A stretch of 64,000 nt of DNA from the NCBI GenBank assembly GCA_948146395.1, contig OX411547.1, forward strand, positions 54,241,566 to 54,305,565, given 5' to 3'. Below the pieces are notes generated by a model. The model saw nothing but the letters and a program-made list of their open reading frames with translations. It ran no database searches and was not told the DNA's origin. This DNA comes from Fragum whitleyi. Lineage: Eukaryota; Mollusca; Bivalvia; Cardiida; Cardiidae. Below, one piece after another: positions 48,402 through 60,905 of the stretch. A program made the position numbers and the translations under genes. Numbering within the stretch: the stretch's first letter is position 1; each line of letters begins with the position of its first letter.

Positions 48402-51400
48402 GTAGGTTTTCCATATTTTTCCTGGTTTGACATTTCTCAAAATTGCAAGATTGAGAGGACCGAAGAACGGGCGTTGACTTTTCTCTTTGTTTTCATATCG
48501 ATTGATGAAAATTATCGTCAAATTTTCAGGAGTGTGAAACCTGTCATAAGTATTTTGCGGATTCCGTATTTTGCTTGTTGCTTAAAATGAATGGTTTTCG
48601 GGCGGTACTAGTAATCGGATGAAAATCACAGATTTTCCAGGTTTATGTGAGGATCATCATTTCAAAGCTGTTTAACTAAATGATTTTTAAGATATTTTGT
48701 TAAATATGTATCTCGGTATATACATTCAACATTGATAACTTTTATTTTACACAGTTCGCTGAACATTAAGCTTAACTTTATGTAAGATCTCGAAACATAA
48801 TCTAAATATAGATACTCCGAGATTTGGCCAGAATAGAATGTTAATTCATTTATAACTTTGTGCTACTTACCAAAAGAATCATGCTATAGATACAGTAAAG
48901 GAGGGAAAAAACTGCCAGAAAGTTTTGCACATCTGGACACAGTTATTTTTCTTTTCATCAGCCCGGACATTTAAATCTTGGCTATTTTGTTGTCAATATT
49001 TTGAATTTGTTGCCAAATGAAGTTGCCAATGCATCTGCGGTCAATGATTTCAAAAGCCTTCTAAATCTCCTTTGGAAACAACTCAATCCAATTCAACCCA
49101 GTCTGTTATGTTCCTGGCAAAGTAAGCTACAAAATTGATGAAAATGTTCAAATACATCAACAAAGGCAAATAATGAGTACTTAAATGTCTATGATGGCAA
49201 TAAATGGTAGAACACTGAGTTAATTAATAAATAATGATGGTCTCATTGGCTTTGTTTTTGGAGTTGACAGACAAATTCTAACCTTGGTAATAACTTTATT
49301 GAAGATATTTTAATGAATCTTGTCATGACTGTTCATATTCAAATTTAGATCTATCTCTATACTATAAAGGAGTGCAGGATCCTGCAGTGCAGTGAAGCTT
49401 ACCTGTTACTTTGTTGGCACCTGCCTACAGTTGGTGGAGAATAAGACTTCAAACAATTGAATGTTGGTATCACTGGTTCATTGCCGGGACTTGTACGCTA
49501 ACAAAATAAAATGCAGTACTCTCAATAAGCAGACGTCGATAAAGATACATCAAGAAATTTCGGAAAAAATAGTCAGAAAATCAGATATTAAAAAATGTCT
49601 GAGATTGGAGGGAAAACATTGAGTTATTTGATTGCAAATGATTTGGAGTTTACGAATTAAAAGGTTTTATCTATAAAAGTCAATGCAAGTATAAATTTGG
49701 TATTTAAGCCAAGACATATGCATGTATATTGGGCAAACCAGAAGGCATGTATAGTGTCATGTGTGACTGTAGCTGTAACAACCAGATTAATTGGGTTTCG
49801 CAATTTTAACAAGTTAGCAACAATAAATAGTCAAAAGCAAAACTTTTCTTTTCCAGCAATGTTTTCCTTTTAATTTATCTCTTATATTGTTAAAATTCAA
49901 CCATGGGTTTCATCATGGAGGACCAGTTTTTATCATAGAGGACCTGTAAATTTTGGGCTAATAGGTCCTTCAGGCTGGCAGCAAAAAGTAGTTAGTGTCA
50001 AATCCTGTTAACTATCATTGACATTTTCTGTTGCAGGTTCAATTACAGAGCCACCCATTATATGGTGAACCATGGATTCTACAACTTCCTGAACTGGTTT
50101 GATGAGAGGGCCTGGTACCCTCTAGGGAGAATAGTTGGAGGGACAGTAAGTATACAGACTTCTGCCCAGGGTAGGCCGTTGCGCAAATGCCATCAAAACA
50201 TTGCAGACGGTGCAGAAAAAAAAAGAACAGATGGGCCAAACAGTGCGCTGGATTTTTCACATGCAGCGTCGGCAGAAAGACGACTTCTGTGACATTCTCA
50301 TAGCAATTTAGCCTCCTCCAAAATGAAAATCAATATGGTTCCCCGCACTATGCTGTTGAATCGACAACTCATTATCGAAAAATAAAGATAAGTTGGGGGA
50401 TCATTCTGTGTAATATCATAGGACTTCTTTTGTCTTTCACATGGACTTTGACCAAAACAGAGAAAGTTTATGATGAAGTCGATTCAGTTGAACCCAGATC
50501 GAGTCCTCAAAGCCCTGGTAAGGCTTCATTACCATCCAATGTCACAGGTTCTCAAGAAATCCGTCTCGATAAAAATTTGGCTAGGTGAACGGCTGAACGC
50601 CTCAAATTGAATTTAATATTTTAATATTTAATAGTTAAATAGAAATATTTTTTTGCTTGCAATAGTCGGATATACATAACAAATAAAGTAAGCTCTGTAG
50701 TGCTTATAACACCGAATAGAGCACACATAGCACATGACACGGCAGGAGTTGTTTTTTACATCTGGTGCTTGTAAAAACAGACAGATAAGTATGCTGTATG
50801 TCAAGCTGCAAGCGAAAGAAAAGATTAAAAAGCCTAATAGTCCAGTAAGCTTACTTATCTTTAAATGATGACATAATGCTGGCTGGAAACCTTTCGTTTA
50901 TTGCATATATTGTTAAGGCCCTACAAATTCTGAAATGGCTCACTTTTTCCAAACCCATTGGGCCATTTAAATCTTATATTTTAAGCTGTGCTGTTTTTCA
51001 CAGGGATGTATATCTAGGGCTCTTGCTTGTGTTTTAAAATGAGGAGTCATTGACACATAAACCATTCTAGTGGTAAAAATTTATTCTAAAGGGGTCAAAA
51101 CAACAGAAAAGTCAAATTGTGAGTTGAATTTTACATACATGTTTCAGTGTGAATTGACCTTTTCTTGTGATGAGATAATGGTAAAAATTATTAAGTAGAT
51201 TTCTAAATAGTAAAAAAGATTTACCATTGAAGATTTGAGTGATAAAACCCAGTTTTGACCCTTAGAATTTCTCTCAAGGGGTCAAAATGGGAGAAATTTC
51301 TAAGGGTCAATATTGGAAAATTTAAGATTTCTAGTTGTCAAACACAAGCCCTGTATATCATTATAAACTTGACCTATCACATGAAAAGGATCAATCTGTG

Positions 51401-54400
51401 TGCTCCATAAAATAAATATTTAAAAAAGAGATCAGGTACAGTGCAGGTCAATTTGAGCTCATATTAAAAAAAAAAAACTTTCGCAGGAAGGTAGAATGAT
51501 CGTTATAGATCCTGAAATGGTCCAAGTGTGAAAAGTTTATCGTAGTCTGTCTACTCAGTATGACAAGGGATGACACTTTACTCACTACACATGCACCAGC
51601 AGTTCTTTTCATGCAATTGGAAAGGGGTTAAGGACCCCTTTTCAAGGGAAAAAATGTGTCGAATGTAATGTTACATGGAAAATATCTTCAGTGAAGTTTG
51701 TTGCTTGAATGCTTGAAATATTTCAATAAACAAAAAGAAAGTAGATTTTAGAAGCAGTTAAAGGCTGTTAATCAAAGATGTTTGAGCCATTAACCCTTGT
51801 CATGCTGAACCCGGAATATTCCTGCTTTGGCAGGAGCTATAAACAAATATAAGACTGCACATATGTGCAGTCTGATGTTAAACTACACCACCTGTTTGTC
51901 ACTTTCAAAACAGAATTGTCAATAGATGTAGTTTTTCAAATAAAAATTGACCTACAGTTGGTACTTTCAGTGCTTTTTGCCTTTTGATTTTGATGCAAAT
52001 TTTTAGCCAAATTTATTCAGCATGACAAGGGTTAATTTGGATATTGATTTGAAATATCACAATGTAGATCAGTTGCCAGGTCAAGATTTCACTGCAACAT
52101 GACCAGGGGCTAAATGAGATTTTAAATTTTTACTTCCTGTTAAATTGACATCATCTGCTCTGTCAGCATTCATTAACCCTTTCCTGTCCAATCCCTGTTT
52201 TTTACGTCCCTAAGATTTTGTAAATGAGAAAATATCGTAGAAAAAGAGGAAATTGTTTGTGACAAACAATTTCTTCTTTTTCTACAAAATTTTCTACCCT
52301 ACTGAATGGTTATTTTTCAAATTAAATCCACTTTAAAGTTCCCTCTGCAAAGTCTCTGAATTTGGACAGGTCAAAAATTTTGTAAAACAGGAAAGTATTA
52401 AGGTGTCAGTGCAAGACTATTGTAAGTGCCTATATATTCATAGGCACTTACAATAGTTTTGCACTGACCCCTCGTCATGAAATATTGGCCTTTATTTTCT
52501 CGTTTGTCAAATTAACCCTTGTCATGCTGAACCCGTAATATTCCTGCTTTGACAGAAGGTATAGACAAAGATCAGCCTGCACATATGTGCAGTCTGATCT
52601 TAGTTCATACCACCTGAATTTCATTTTTAAGCCAAAAAGGAGTAACACAATTCATTTCTGAAATCAAAACTCGCTAACATTTGGTAAATTCCAGTGATTT
52701 GAGCATTTTGATTTTACGTTTATTTTGCAAAGATTCTTATTCAGCATGATGAGGGTTAAGGTAATGGACACATGAAAGATCCACAAGGTTTCTGAAGTAA
52801 TGAAATTTAACAGTGTTTACAGTTGTTTCCTAATGATTTCATTAGGAAACCTTGGTCAACAATGTGAAAAATCGCAAGTTCCAAAATGTTGCAAAACTAT
52901 TATTGGTCCACTACCTTAAATGAAAAACTATTCAACCTTTTTTTTTCGCATATCAACTAATTTTGCTCTTGTTATTTTACCACACTAAATAAATAGGAAG
53001 AAGAGAGTGTAGGCGAAAATAAGACTCAGCAAATTATTTCTGCGCTTTTATCAATGCATTATTATTTTATTCACCCACATTAATAAGATTAGCACATATT
53101 GATTTCCTGTTGTTTGTCTGTGTGTGTGCGTAAAACTTAGACCAATTTTTTTAACCCTTGTCATGCTGAACCCAGAATATTCCTGCTTTAGCAGGAAGTA
53201 CAGACATAGATCAGCCTGTACATATGTGCAGTCTGATCTATGTCTAAACCACCTGAATGTCTTGTTTGACCAAAAATTGTTAAGCGATTCAATTTTTGCC
53301 ATACAATTTCTTCTTTCAGAACCTTCAGCACTTTGGTTCTAGATTAATTTTGCAAAGAATTTTATTCAGCATGACAAGGGTTAAGATAGTAGAGATACAA
53401 TGCTTATATTTGGCATGATGATCAGTGTTTATTCTAGGATTTCATACCTGTGGGGGATTCCAGCTCAAATTGAAGCAATTGTGAAATAAGTGGTATTCCA
53501 TACTCTTTGTTCATAGTAAGAAATCTCCCATAAATCTAGAAAATATATGTTTTTTTTGAAAAAAAATTAGGGATCCCCCCCCATTCACCCTGCCTAGAAT
53601 AAACACTGGATGATAGATCTTAATGATGTGCATCTGCAGATACCCAGGTCCATATTGTGTGACCAGGTCAAGGTCATCTGTCAAGGACTGTGTCTATTTC
53701 ATTTTCAGGTCTATCCAGGTTTGATGGTGACTTCTGGTGCAATACATTGGTTCACAAATCTTCTCAATATACCAATACACATCCGGGACATCTGTGTATT
53801 TTTAGCTCCCATTTTTAGGTAAGCCATGCAATACATTTTTTATCACCCATGATATCTAGGTACGCCATTGTATCATAAAGCTCACAGCTATACAATGAAT
53901 TGTTTTTATACAGCTCATTTTCGTGACATAACAGAAAATTTTATTTTCCTCCCATCATTAACAATAGTATTACATGACATAGAAAATTAAATTTGTCTCC
54001 TAATTACTGGGTACTCTGGAACATGAAAAAAAGGTATCCTAATCAGGGTGTTAAGTCACTCTAAAAATAAGATTTCTCAGTGAAACCCTAATGCTGTTGG
54101 TACTCATTGGTATTGTCTCATCAAGACAATTCCAATTAGTACCCACAACATAGGGTTTATCTTAGTATTGCTTAATATATTTACATCAAATATCTGTTTT
54201 ACCCCTTTCCATGAAGCTCTATAATTGTTTTTATGACAGTGGTTTGTTTGTAAGGCCTCTTTCAACATTATTGCCGATATATTGCAGTGGCGTGTGCACA
54301 TACCATAAGTTTTCTGTAATTTCTCACACCAGTACATCCACAACATTTCATTTGAGTCACCAGCTGCTTATCCCACTTAATCTTACTAGTCATGATATTC

Positions 54401-57400
54401 CCATTGGCTGAAGACAAATGTCTCATGTCACCTTGACTTTTGTGAAATGTTGGATGAAAGTATGCCAAGCTGTATAATGGTGGTATAACTGCTGTGCCTT
54501 CAATTAGGGAACTTGCCCTCACACAAACTTGGAAAGAATTCTTCATATAGGAAAATAAACTTCAATGAAATTTCAATTTTCGATCTGTTCATCTGCATCC
54601 AGGGGTGTGGACTTCCCATGCTCGACTTGTCCGATAAAGGCTGTTCTACATACGGACAAGTACATTTGCAAGGCAACTTGTCTGTGGACAAAGAAATACT
54701 ATAGCAAGTCTTTGAAAAGGGATCAATAAGATCTAAATGATAAATTATCATAATTTACAGCTATACAATATTTTCTTCATTAAAATCAATGGTTCTTAAA
54801 ATTCTGGTTCTTTAACAGGGGCCTGTAAAAGGCTACTTCCCAATTAGAAAAAGGCTCTTTTTTCCCACTTGTGGCAGAGAAATTTCCCAAAATTACAGCT
54901 TATTTTTGCATTTTATTGATTTATTATGCTCCCCGAAGGGAGAGCATATAGCCGCCACTTCGTCTGTCCGTCCGTCCGTCCGTCCATCCGTCTGTCTGTC
55001 TGTCCGTCCGTCCGTCCATTTCCACCTATTTCTCCATAACCCTTGGGCCAAATCAAATGAAACTTACCATGTGAACTCCCTATGATATAGTGATGATGCA
55101 TCTGTGATGGTTTTTGGATTTGAGGCCACGTCACGGGAAAAGGGGAAAAGGGGACTTAGGGTAAAACACAGTTTTTCCCAAATTTCTCCTAGTCCAACAG
55201 TCAGAATTTAGTGAAATTTCATATTTGAGAAGCAAATCAGATGCCCTTTACTATAAACAATTTGAAATTAACGTAAAAAAAAAATATCATGGAAAAAGGG
55301 GTCTAAATGTTTGTTACCTTACGTTAGCATGTAAAATAGTAATTCCGTCTGTCTGTCCATCCGTCCGTCCCCACCTATTTCTCCATAACCCTTGGGCCAA
55401 ATCAAATGAAACTTACCATGTGAACTCCCTATGATATAGTGATGATGCATCTGTGACGGTTTTTGGATTTGAGGCATCGTCACGGGAAAAGGGGACTTAG
55501 GGTAAAAAACAGTTTTTCCCAAATTTCTCCTAGTCTAACAGTCAGAATTTAGTGAAATTTCATATTTGAGTAGCAAATCAGATGCCCTTTACTATAAACA
55601 ATTTGATATCATGGAAAAAGGGGGCTAAATGTTTGTTACCTTTACGCTAGCGCGTAAAATACAGTTATTCTTTCATTTCTCCTAGTCTCATGCTCAGAAT
55701 TTGATGAAATTTCACATTTAAGTAGCAAATCAGATGCCCTTTACCATAAGGTATTTGATATTTGTGTCTAAAAATATGTCATGCAAAAAGGGAGTTTAAT
55801 GTTTGTTACCTTTATGTTTGCTGTATAAGATAACATCTTATTTGAGTCCTTGCAATCTGACCACAGAGCATATCTCCTAAAGTATAATAGCTATCAACTT
55901 GAAACCTTATGGGTGGATAGATCTTATGGAGGAGAAGTGCAGTGCACAAGAACTACAACTCTTGCTTGCATAATTTTGGAATTATTGCCCTTTGTTATTT
56001 TTTATACTTAGATTATGTCTGGAGCATATCTCCTAAAGTATAATAGCTATCAACTTGAAACTTAATGGGTGGATAGATCTCATAGAGGAGAAGTGCAGTG
56101 TACAAGAACTGCAACTCTTGCTTACATAATTTTGGAGTTATTGCCCTTTGTTATTTTTGATACTTAGATTTTGTCTGGAGCTTATCTCCTAAAGTATAAT
56201 AGCTATCAACTTGAATCTTTATGGGTGGATAGATCTCTTAGAGGAGAAGTGCAATACACCTGAACTACAACTCTTGCTTGCATAATTTTGGAGTTATTGC
56301 CCTTTGTTATTTTTATTACTTAGATTTTATAGGAGGCAAATCTTTGTCAGTACATAGAATCTTTTATCTATTAGGCTTCTGTTTACTATCAAGCTTTCTT
56401 GGCGGGAGATGTCCATGTCCAACATGGCTCTTGTTTTTGTGACAATGCCTTATTCGGGGAGCATAATCGGTCTCTGACGGCTCTTGTTTTCTTCAAAAAT
56501 TGTTTTCACTAATTTTGTAATAATGTTATCACTGATTAGCCTCTTATACAGTGATTTATCATTAAATCTTGAAAATGATGTATGAATATTACTCTTATAA
56601 TTGTCTTTTATGAAACTCTTGTTTCCCAATTCTTCTGAAAACCACGCTAAAATTTTCCAAAATGGACAGGCTAAGGCCTCTTCCCAATTTCTAGAAAAGA
56701 AGCCCTGATTAAGGACAAGTAGAGGAAATCTGTTTTTCCACACCCTTAACTGCATCCCTATGATTTATTTTTATTCCAGTGGTATGACAGCTGTGTCAGT
56801 TTATTTATTTACAAAAGAAATCTGGAATGCAGGTGCTGGTCTGTTTGCAGCTTGCTTTATTGCAATAGGTAGGTTTTAATCCTAACTATATTCCTAGTTC
56901 AGCTGTTTTTTCAGCCAAAATCCTAGACATAGTCATAGCCATGATGCTGTTGTCTGTATCAACTTAGGCGTTGTTTTTCTGCAATACATTTGTCATTTAG
57001 TGGTATCTGGTATTACTGAAGGCATAACCTGGAAACTTGGAACATTTACTCACTGATAAAGGAGAAAGTTATTTAACCCTTTCCTGTTTTACAAAATTTT
57101 GGACCTGTCCAAATTCAAAGGTTTTGTAGACGAAAATTTAAAATGGATTTAATTTGAAAAATAACCATTCAGTAGGGTAGAAAATAGTGTGGAAAAAGAG
57201 GAAATTGCTTGTCAGAAGTAATTTCTTCTTTTTTCACACTGTTTTCAATCATAAAATCACAGGCACGTTAAAAGCAGGGATTAAACAGCATAGGGTTAAA
57301 CAATGACAATAACTTGAGTTAAAATTTTTATTGACTATCAAGCAACTGACAGCAGAACATTGGCACCAGCTACCCCAACCAAGACTTTTCACCCATAAGT

Positions 57401-59169
57401 GGTACTCTTGTTAGCTTGGCTGTTTTAGAGAAAACATGCGGTATTGTCATCACCTTAGTGTTCAGGGCTCGTGTTTGACCCTTAAACCAGGGTTTTGACC
57501 CCCTAAAATCTGAAGATCTCTTAATTTGACCCCTAGGAATTTCTCCCAAGGGGGTCATGTTGACCCCCTTGAGAGGTATTACTAAGGGTCCAAGCATGGT
57601 TTTATACCTAAGATTTTCATGAATTACTATATAAAGTCTAAAAATTAATTACAGGTGACTCTTAAATAATCAAAATTCTGTTTATGATTACCTTTTTCTA
57701 TCGTTTTGACCCTATAAAATTCAGATTTGACCCCCAGAATTTCTTAGGTAAGGAGTCAAAGACTCTCCAATTTCAAACACTAACACGAGCCCTGTTGTTA
57801 TTCATGTCAACATTGGTGTTGTTGGTTGTGTTATCCAGCACCTGCAGCCGAATGTTTGCACTTGTAGGCAGTGCTTATGTTTGCTCTATTATACGCCCCC
57901 AATACATAAAAAGTAACAGGAGATTCAATGGCAATTCTTGTTAACCCTTATCCTACCAAATTCAAATTGTGTTTCCAAAAATTGCCTTAAGATCAGCACT
58001 TGTCAACCATTTTGGTTGAAATTTTCTACTAATGATTTTGTGAAAATAAAAGGCTGGGTTGGCTAGTAAAGATTAAATTGCTTATTAAGTATTGGCAAAA
58101 AATCTTTACCCATTAATTCCTTGCTGTTGGTACTCATAGAAATCATCTTTATATTGGGTGTCAAAAACAGAATATGATTAGCCTTTCTTATCGGAAGCCC
58201 TGAATTATCAAAAGATTTTCTTCCTTTACTGTGGTAAGTAGCTAATAAAGGCCCCCTTACCCCCTTGTTTTATGTTATTTCAGTGCCTGGTTACATATCA
58301 AGATCTGTTGCTGGTAGCTATGATAATGAAGGGATTGCCATCTTTGCCCTTATGTTTACATATTTCCTATGGGTAAGGACTTTTATTTTTATACTTATAG
58401 GCTTATTGGTAATAAATGATGCTTTAAACAACATTTAATTTTATGCTCAGTAAAGTTATTCATACTTTCTCTGGCTATGTCAGCAGAAAGCATTTTAATG
58501 AAAGAAAAAAAAAACACTCTATTTTCAGAAAGTCATGGTATCCCATGGTTTAATTCACTTACAAGTGCATATTTCAAAGACATTGTACCCTATTTCTCAT
58601 AATTAACCCTCCCAAGAGCTATACATAACTTGGTCCTGGAGCTTTTATTAAGTATGCATTTTTCAATTTGAAAAATCCTTGAAATTGACGTCATTAAGGC
58701 TCATTACCCTTTAATTTGAGGTGAATTTCCTCTAAACAATCATAGAAATGATTGTTTAGAGGAAATTCATCTCAAATTAGAGTACAAGTCTTAAAAGGTT
58801 CCTTTAATTTAGGCACTTGAAGTGGGTTTTCTTAGTGAAAATGTAGGGGAGCGACTATTAGGGAGGATGCTTTTATTAGAGGTAATACGGTAATCGGTGG
58901 GTCATACACACATCACATTCAACTCAATTTCTCTGTTTATTGGTAAGCAAACTTTGGTTGGTTGTTTCAACAACCATATTTCATAATTATTATTATTTAT
59001 ATTAAATATGAGTATTTTTTCTTCTTAGTTAGGAAGTCATTCTTTTGCTATAATTCATATAGATATGTAACTCTACTGAAGCCTTTACTATTGTTACTTT
59101 CAGATAAAATCTGTGAAAACAGGATCTTTGTATTGGTCAGTGTTCACAGCTTTGTCATATTTTTATATG
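48232..59169 (+). CDS. STT3B: Oligosaccharyltransferase catalytic subunit STT3B, first 6 exons (gene runs out of the window)
   Basis: Six exons join in phase to give the first 211 residues. STT3 is the multi-spanning ER-membrane enzyme that transfers the lipid-linked glycan to Asn in N-x-S/T. Seen here: a first membrane span (about 21-38), [16 protein letters not shown] with the catalytic first-loop Asp (D55), [11 protein letters not shown] (77-87), and [12 protein letters not shown] (168-179) with conserved acidic residues D173 and E175. The paralogue is B rather than A because residues such as EFDPW (A has EFDPY), NFLNWFDER and FIAIVPGY match the STT3B pattern as recalled. The N-terminus is much shorter than that of human STT3B. 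The WWDYG catalytic motif and the rest of the protein (normally about 800 residues) are not in this window: I found no further exon between 59170 and 64000. Confidence 0.95.
50037..50145 (+). CDS. STT3B: STT3B exon 2
   Basis: Encodes residues 57-93 (FNYRATHYM ... [11 protein letters not shown]), one of the best-conserved stretches of STT3. The acceptor is TGTTGCAG and the donor GTAAGT; phase is 2 in, 0 out. Confidence 0.96.
51793..52037. mobile_element. MITE copy 1 of 3 in STT3B intron 2
   Basis: Ends TTAACCCTTGTCATGCTGAA / TTCAGCATGACAAGGGTTAA and a central ACTGCACATATGTGCAGTCT hairpin. Copies 2 and 3 follow at 52512-52760 and 53149-53386, all in the same intron. Confidence 0.92.
52180..52410. 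mobile_element. Inverted-repeat element with AAGAGGAAATTG hairpin
   Basis: The central hairpin is GTAGAAAAAGAGGAAATTGT / ACAATTTCTTCTTTTTCTAC. A related element in opposite orientation is at 57073-57298 (STT3B intron 4), and a third hairpin of this type is at 31195-31250. Confidence 0.82.
52512..52760. mobile_element. MITE copy 2 of 3 in STT3B intron 2
   Basis: Same TTAACCCTTGTCATGCTGAA ends and CTGCACATATGTGCAGTCTG hairpin as at 51793. It directly abuts a copy of the TTAAGGTA palindromic family (52756-52919). Confidence 0.92.
52756..52919. mobile_element. Palindromic MITE (TTAAGGTAGTGG family) in STT3B intron 2
   Basis: Inverted ends TTAAGGTAATGGACAC / TGGTCCACTACCTTAA and a CCTAATGATTTCATTAGG centre. 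Confidence 0.85.
53149..53386. mobile_element. MITE copy 3 of 3 in STT3B intron 2
   Basis: Ends and hairpin as in copies 1 and 2, with the central stem extended (AGATCAGCCTGTACATATGT ... CTGATCT). Confidence 0.92.
53709..53818 (+). CDS. STT3B: STT3B exon 3
   Basis: Encodes residues 94-130 ([14 protein letters not shown] ... [10 protein letters not shown]). The acceptor is CATTTTCAG and the donor GTAAGC; phase is 0 in, 2 out. Confidence 0.96.
54085..54160. repeat. Hairpin repeat (AACCCTA...GTTGGTACTCATTGG)
   Basis: Arms CTGTTGGTACTCATTGG and CCAATTAGTACCCACAAC pair around GTCTCATCAAGAC. Related hairpins are at 18560-18630 and 37815-37895. Confidence 0.85.
54925..56495 (-). repeat. 1.5-kb bivalve-type repeat, inverted copy of 44085-45605
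   Basis: It starts TATGCTCCCCGAAGGGAGAG then GTCCGTCC tracts and ends GCATAATCGGTCTCTGACGG. The internal tandem blocks match 44085-45605 in reverse. It lies in STT3B intron 3. Confidence 0.9.
56780..56868 (+). CDS. STT3B: STT3B exon 4
   Basis: Encodes residues 130-160 ([15 protein letters not shown] ... FAACFIAI), mostly membrane span. The acceptor is TTATTCCAG and the donor GTAGGT; phase is 2 in, 1 out. Confidence 0.95.
57460..57800. mobile_element. Inverted-repeat element (CAGGGCTCGTGTTTGACC) in STT3B intron 4
   Basis: Ends CAGGGCTCGTGTTTGACCC and CAAACACTAACACGAGCCCTG, with internal TTTTGACCCC blocks. Same family as 15000-15375 and 51015-51355. Confidence 0.8.
58284..58372 (+). CDS. STT3B: STT3B exon 5
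   Basis: Encodes residues 160-189, including [16 protein letters not shown], the family's most diagnostic motif here, then the start of the next membrane span. The acceptor is TTATTTCAG and the donor GTAAGG; phase is 1 in, 0 out. Confidence 0.97.
58680..58795. repeat. Strong hairpin in STT3B intron 5
   Basis: Arms TTTGAGGTGAATTTCCTCTA / TAGAGGAAATTCATCTCAAA with a short ATCATAGAAATGAT loop. Confidence 0.9.
59104..59169 (+). CDS. STT3B: STT3B exon 6
   Basis: Twenty-two codons ([14 protein letters not shown] ... LSYFYM), matching the segment before the family's VSAWGGYVF motif. The acceptor is CTTTCAG and the donor GTGAGT at 59170; phase is 0 on both sides. The next exon was not found in the window. 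Confidence 0.93.
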
Positions 59170-59814
59170 GTGAGTGGTTTCTCTCAGTTGAACTAGAATA
59201 TAAATAACAAGATGTAATTTAATTTTTGATGATTCAATTAATTTTTGTGCATTCTGATTGGCTGAAAAATTGGTTTTATTCCTCAATTTTGAATATGCTA
59301 CTATTTATTATGCCTGCCTGAATAATAGGGCCACAAAGATCTTTCTTATTATCAGACGAGCAAACAAGGAAATTCTGAGCCTCAAAATCAACCACCGGTA
59401 AATTCCTAGCCATGACAGCTTATCTGTCTGCAAATCTATTATTAGGCTATTAATTTCAAGAGTCAGTCGAGATGGAATTCTTGACCTGGGTCAATTTGGT
59501 GTTATTGTTAGATTGGATAACAAGCCATAAAGCATTTGAGTAGAGTTTTCAGTGACCAAAACCTTGTAACTACATAATTCATAAGCTGGACTTACACGGT
59601 TTGGTCGCCCTAAGATAATATATTTGATTTTTTTTGCGCTCTTGCTCTATATTTCTATCAATCTTTTGATTCCAGAATATTCACTTGAATCCCCTGGCTG
59701 ATTAAACAAATAAGCCATCTTACATTTGACAAACATTACCAATATTTAGGTTTAATAACACTTCAAAAAACGCATCTATCATATGAAAAGGGACCGGAAA
59801 CAAATACTGTAATT

Positions 59815-60905
59815 TAAACAAGAGGACCAAGATGGTCCTAGATCGCTCAACTGAGTCTCTTTGACCCCTGGGACATCACATTAATTAGATAGGCAGATGT
59901 CAAAACAAAGATAATTGCCTAAGATCAATACCATGGAACGTTTTCAGCGAAGAGCAAGACAGATATGCCTTTTTCTCTTTGATTCTATGTAAAAAGGGAT
60001 GCACCCAGGTGGACCCCAAATGTAACCCCTAGGGTCTTGATATGAACAAACTTGAAAGAGGTCCATAAGATGATGCTACATACTAAATATGAAAGCTGTC
60101 TGCCTTCTGGTTTCAGAGAAGAATTTTTTTTAAGGTTTTCCAATTTTCACCCATTGTGCTCAGATGAGCTGAAAGGGATGCGCCCGATTGGAGCCCAAAT
60201 ATGACCCAAGGGTCTTGATATGAACAAACTTGGTAGGGGCCCACTAGGTGATGCTACATACCAAAAATGAAGGCAGTGTGTCCTCTGGTTTCGGAGAAGA
60301 AGATTTTTAAAGATTTTCGCTCTTTGATTCTATGTAAAAAGGGTTGCGCCCGGGTGGAGCCCAAATATGATCCTAGGGTCTTGATATGAACAAACTTGGT
60401 AGAAATCCACTAGATGATGCTACATACTAAATATGAAAGCTGTCTGCCATCTGGTTTCATAGAAGAAGATTTTTGAAGATTTTCATTTTTTTACCCTTCG
60501 TGCTCATAAGAGATAAAGGGATGCACCCGTGCAAAGCCCAAAATATGACCCAAGGGTCTTGATATTAACAAACTTGGTAGAGGCCCACTAGATGATGCTA
60601 CATACCAAATATTAAAGCTGTCTGCCTTCTGGTTTCAGAGAAGAAGATTTTTGAAGATTTTCCTATTTTCACCCTATTTTGTTAAGGGTAAAGGGAAAGT
60701 TAAGGGTGGATTTTATTTATTTGAACAACTTTGGAAGAGCTTGACCCAAGGAAGATCCCTGCCAAGTTTCATCAAGATTGACCCACTGGTTTGGGAGGAG
60801 AAGATGTTTAAAGAAATTGTGGACGACGCACGACTGACGACGGACGACGGACATTCTACGATCCCAATAGCTCACCTTGAGCACTTCGTGCTCAGGTGAG
60901 CTAAA
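59815..60905. repeat. Bivalve-type tandem-structured repeat
   Basis: It opens ACAAGAGGACCAAGATGGTC and closes CTTCGTGCTCAGGTGAGCTA. Internal units carry TCTTGATATGAACAAACTTG, GATGATGCTACATACCAAAT and TCTGGTTTCAGAGAAGAAGA. The frame at 60651-60899 is repeat-derived. Confidence 0.88.
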
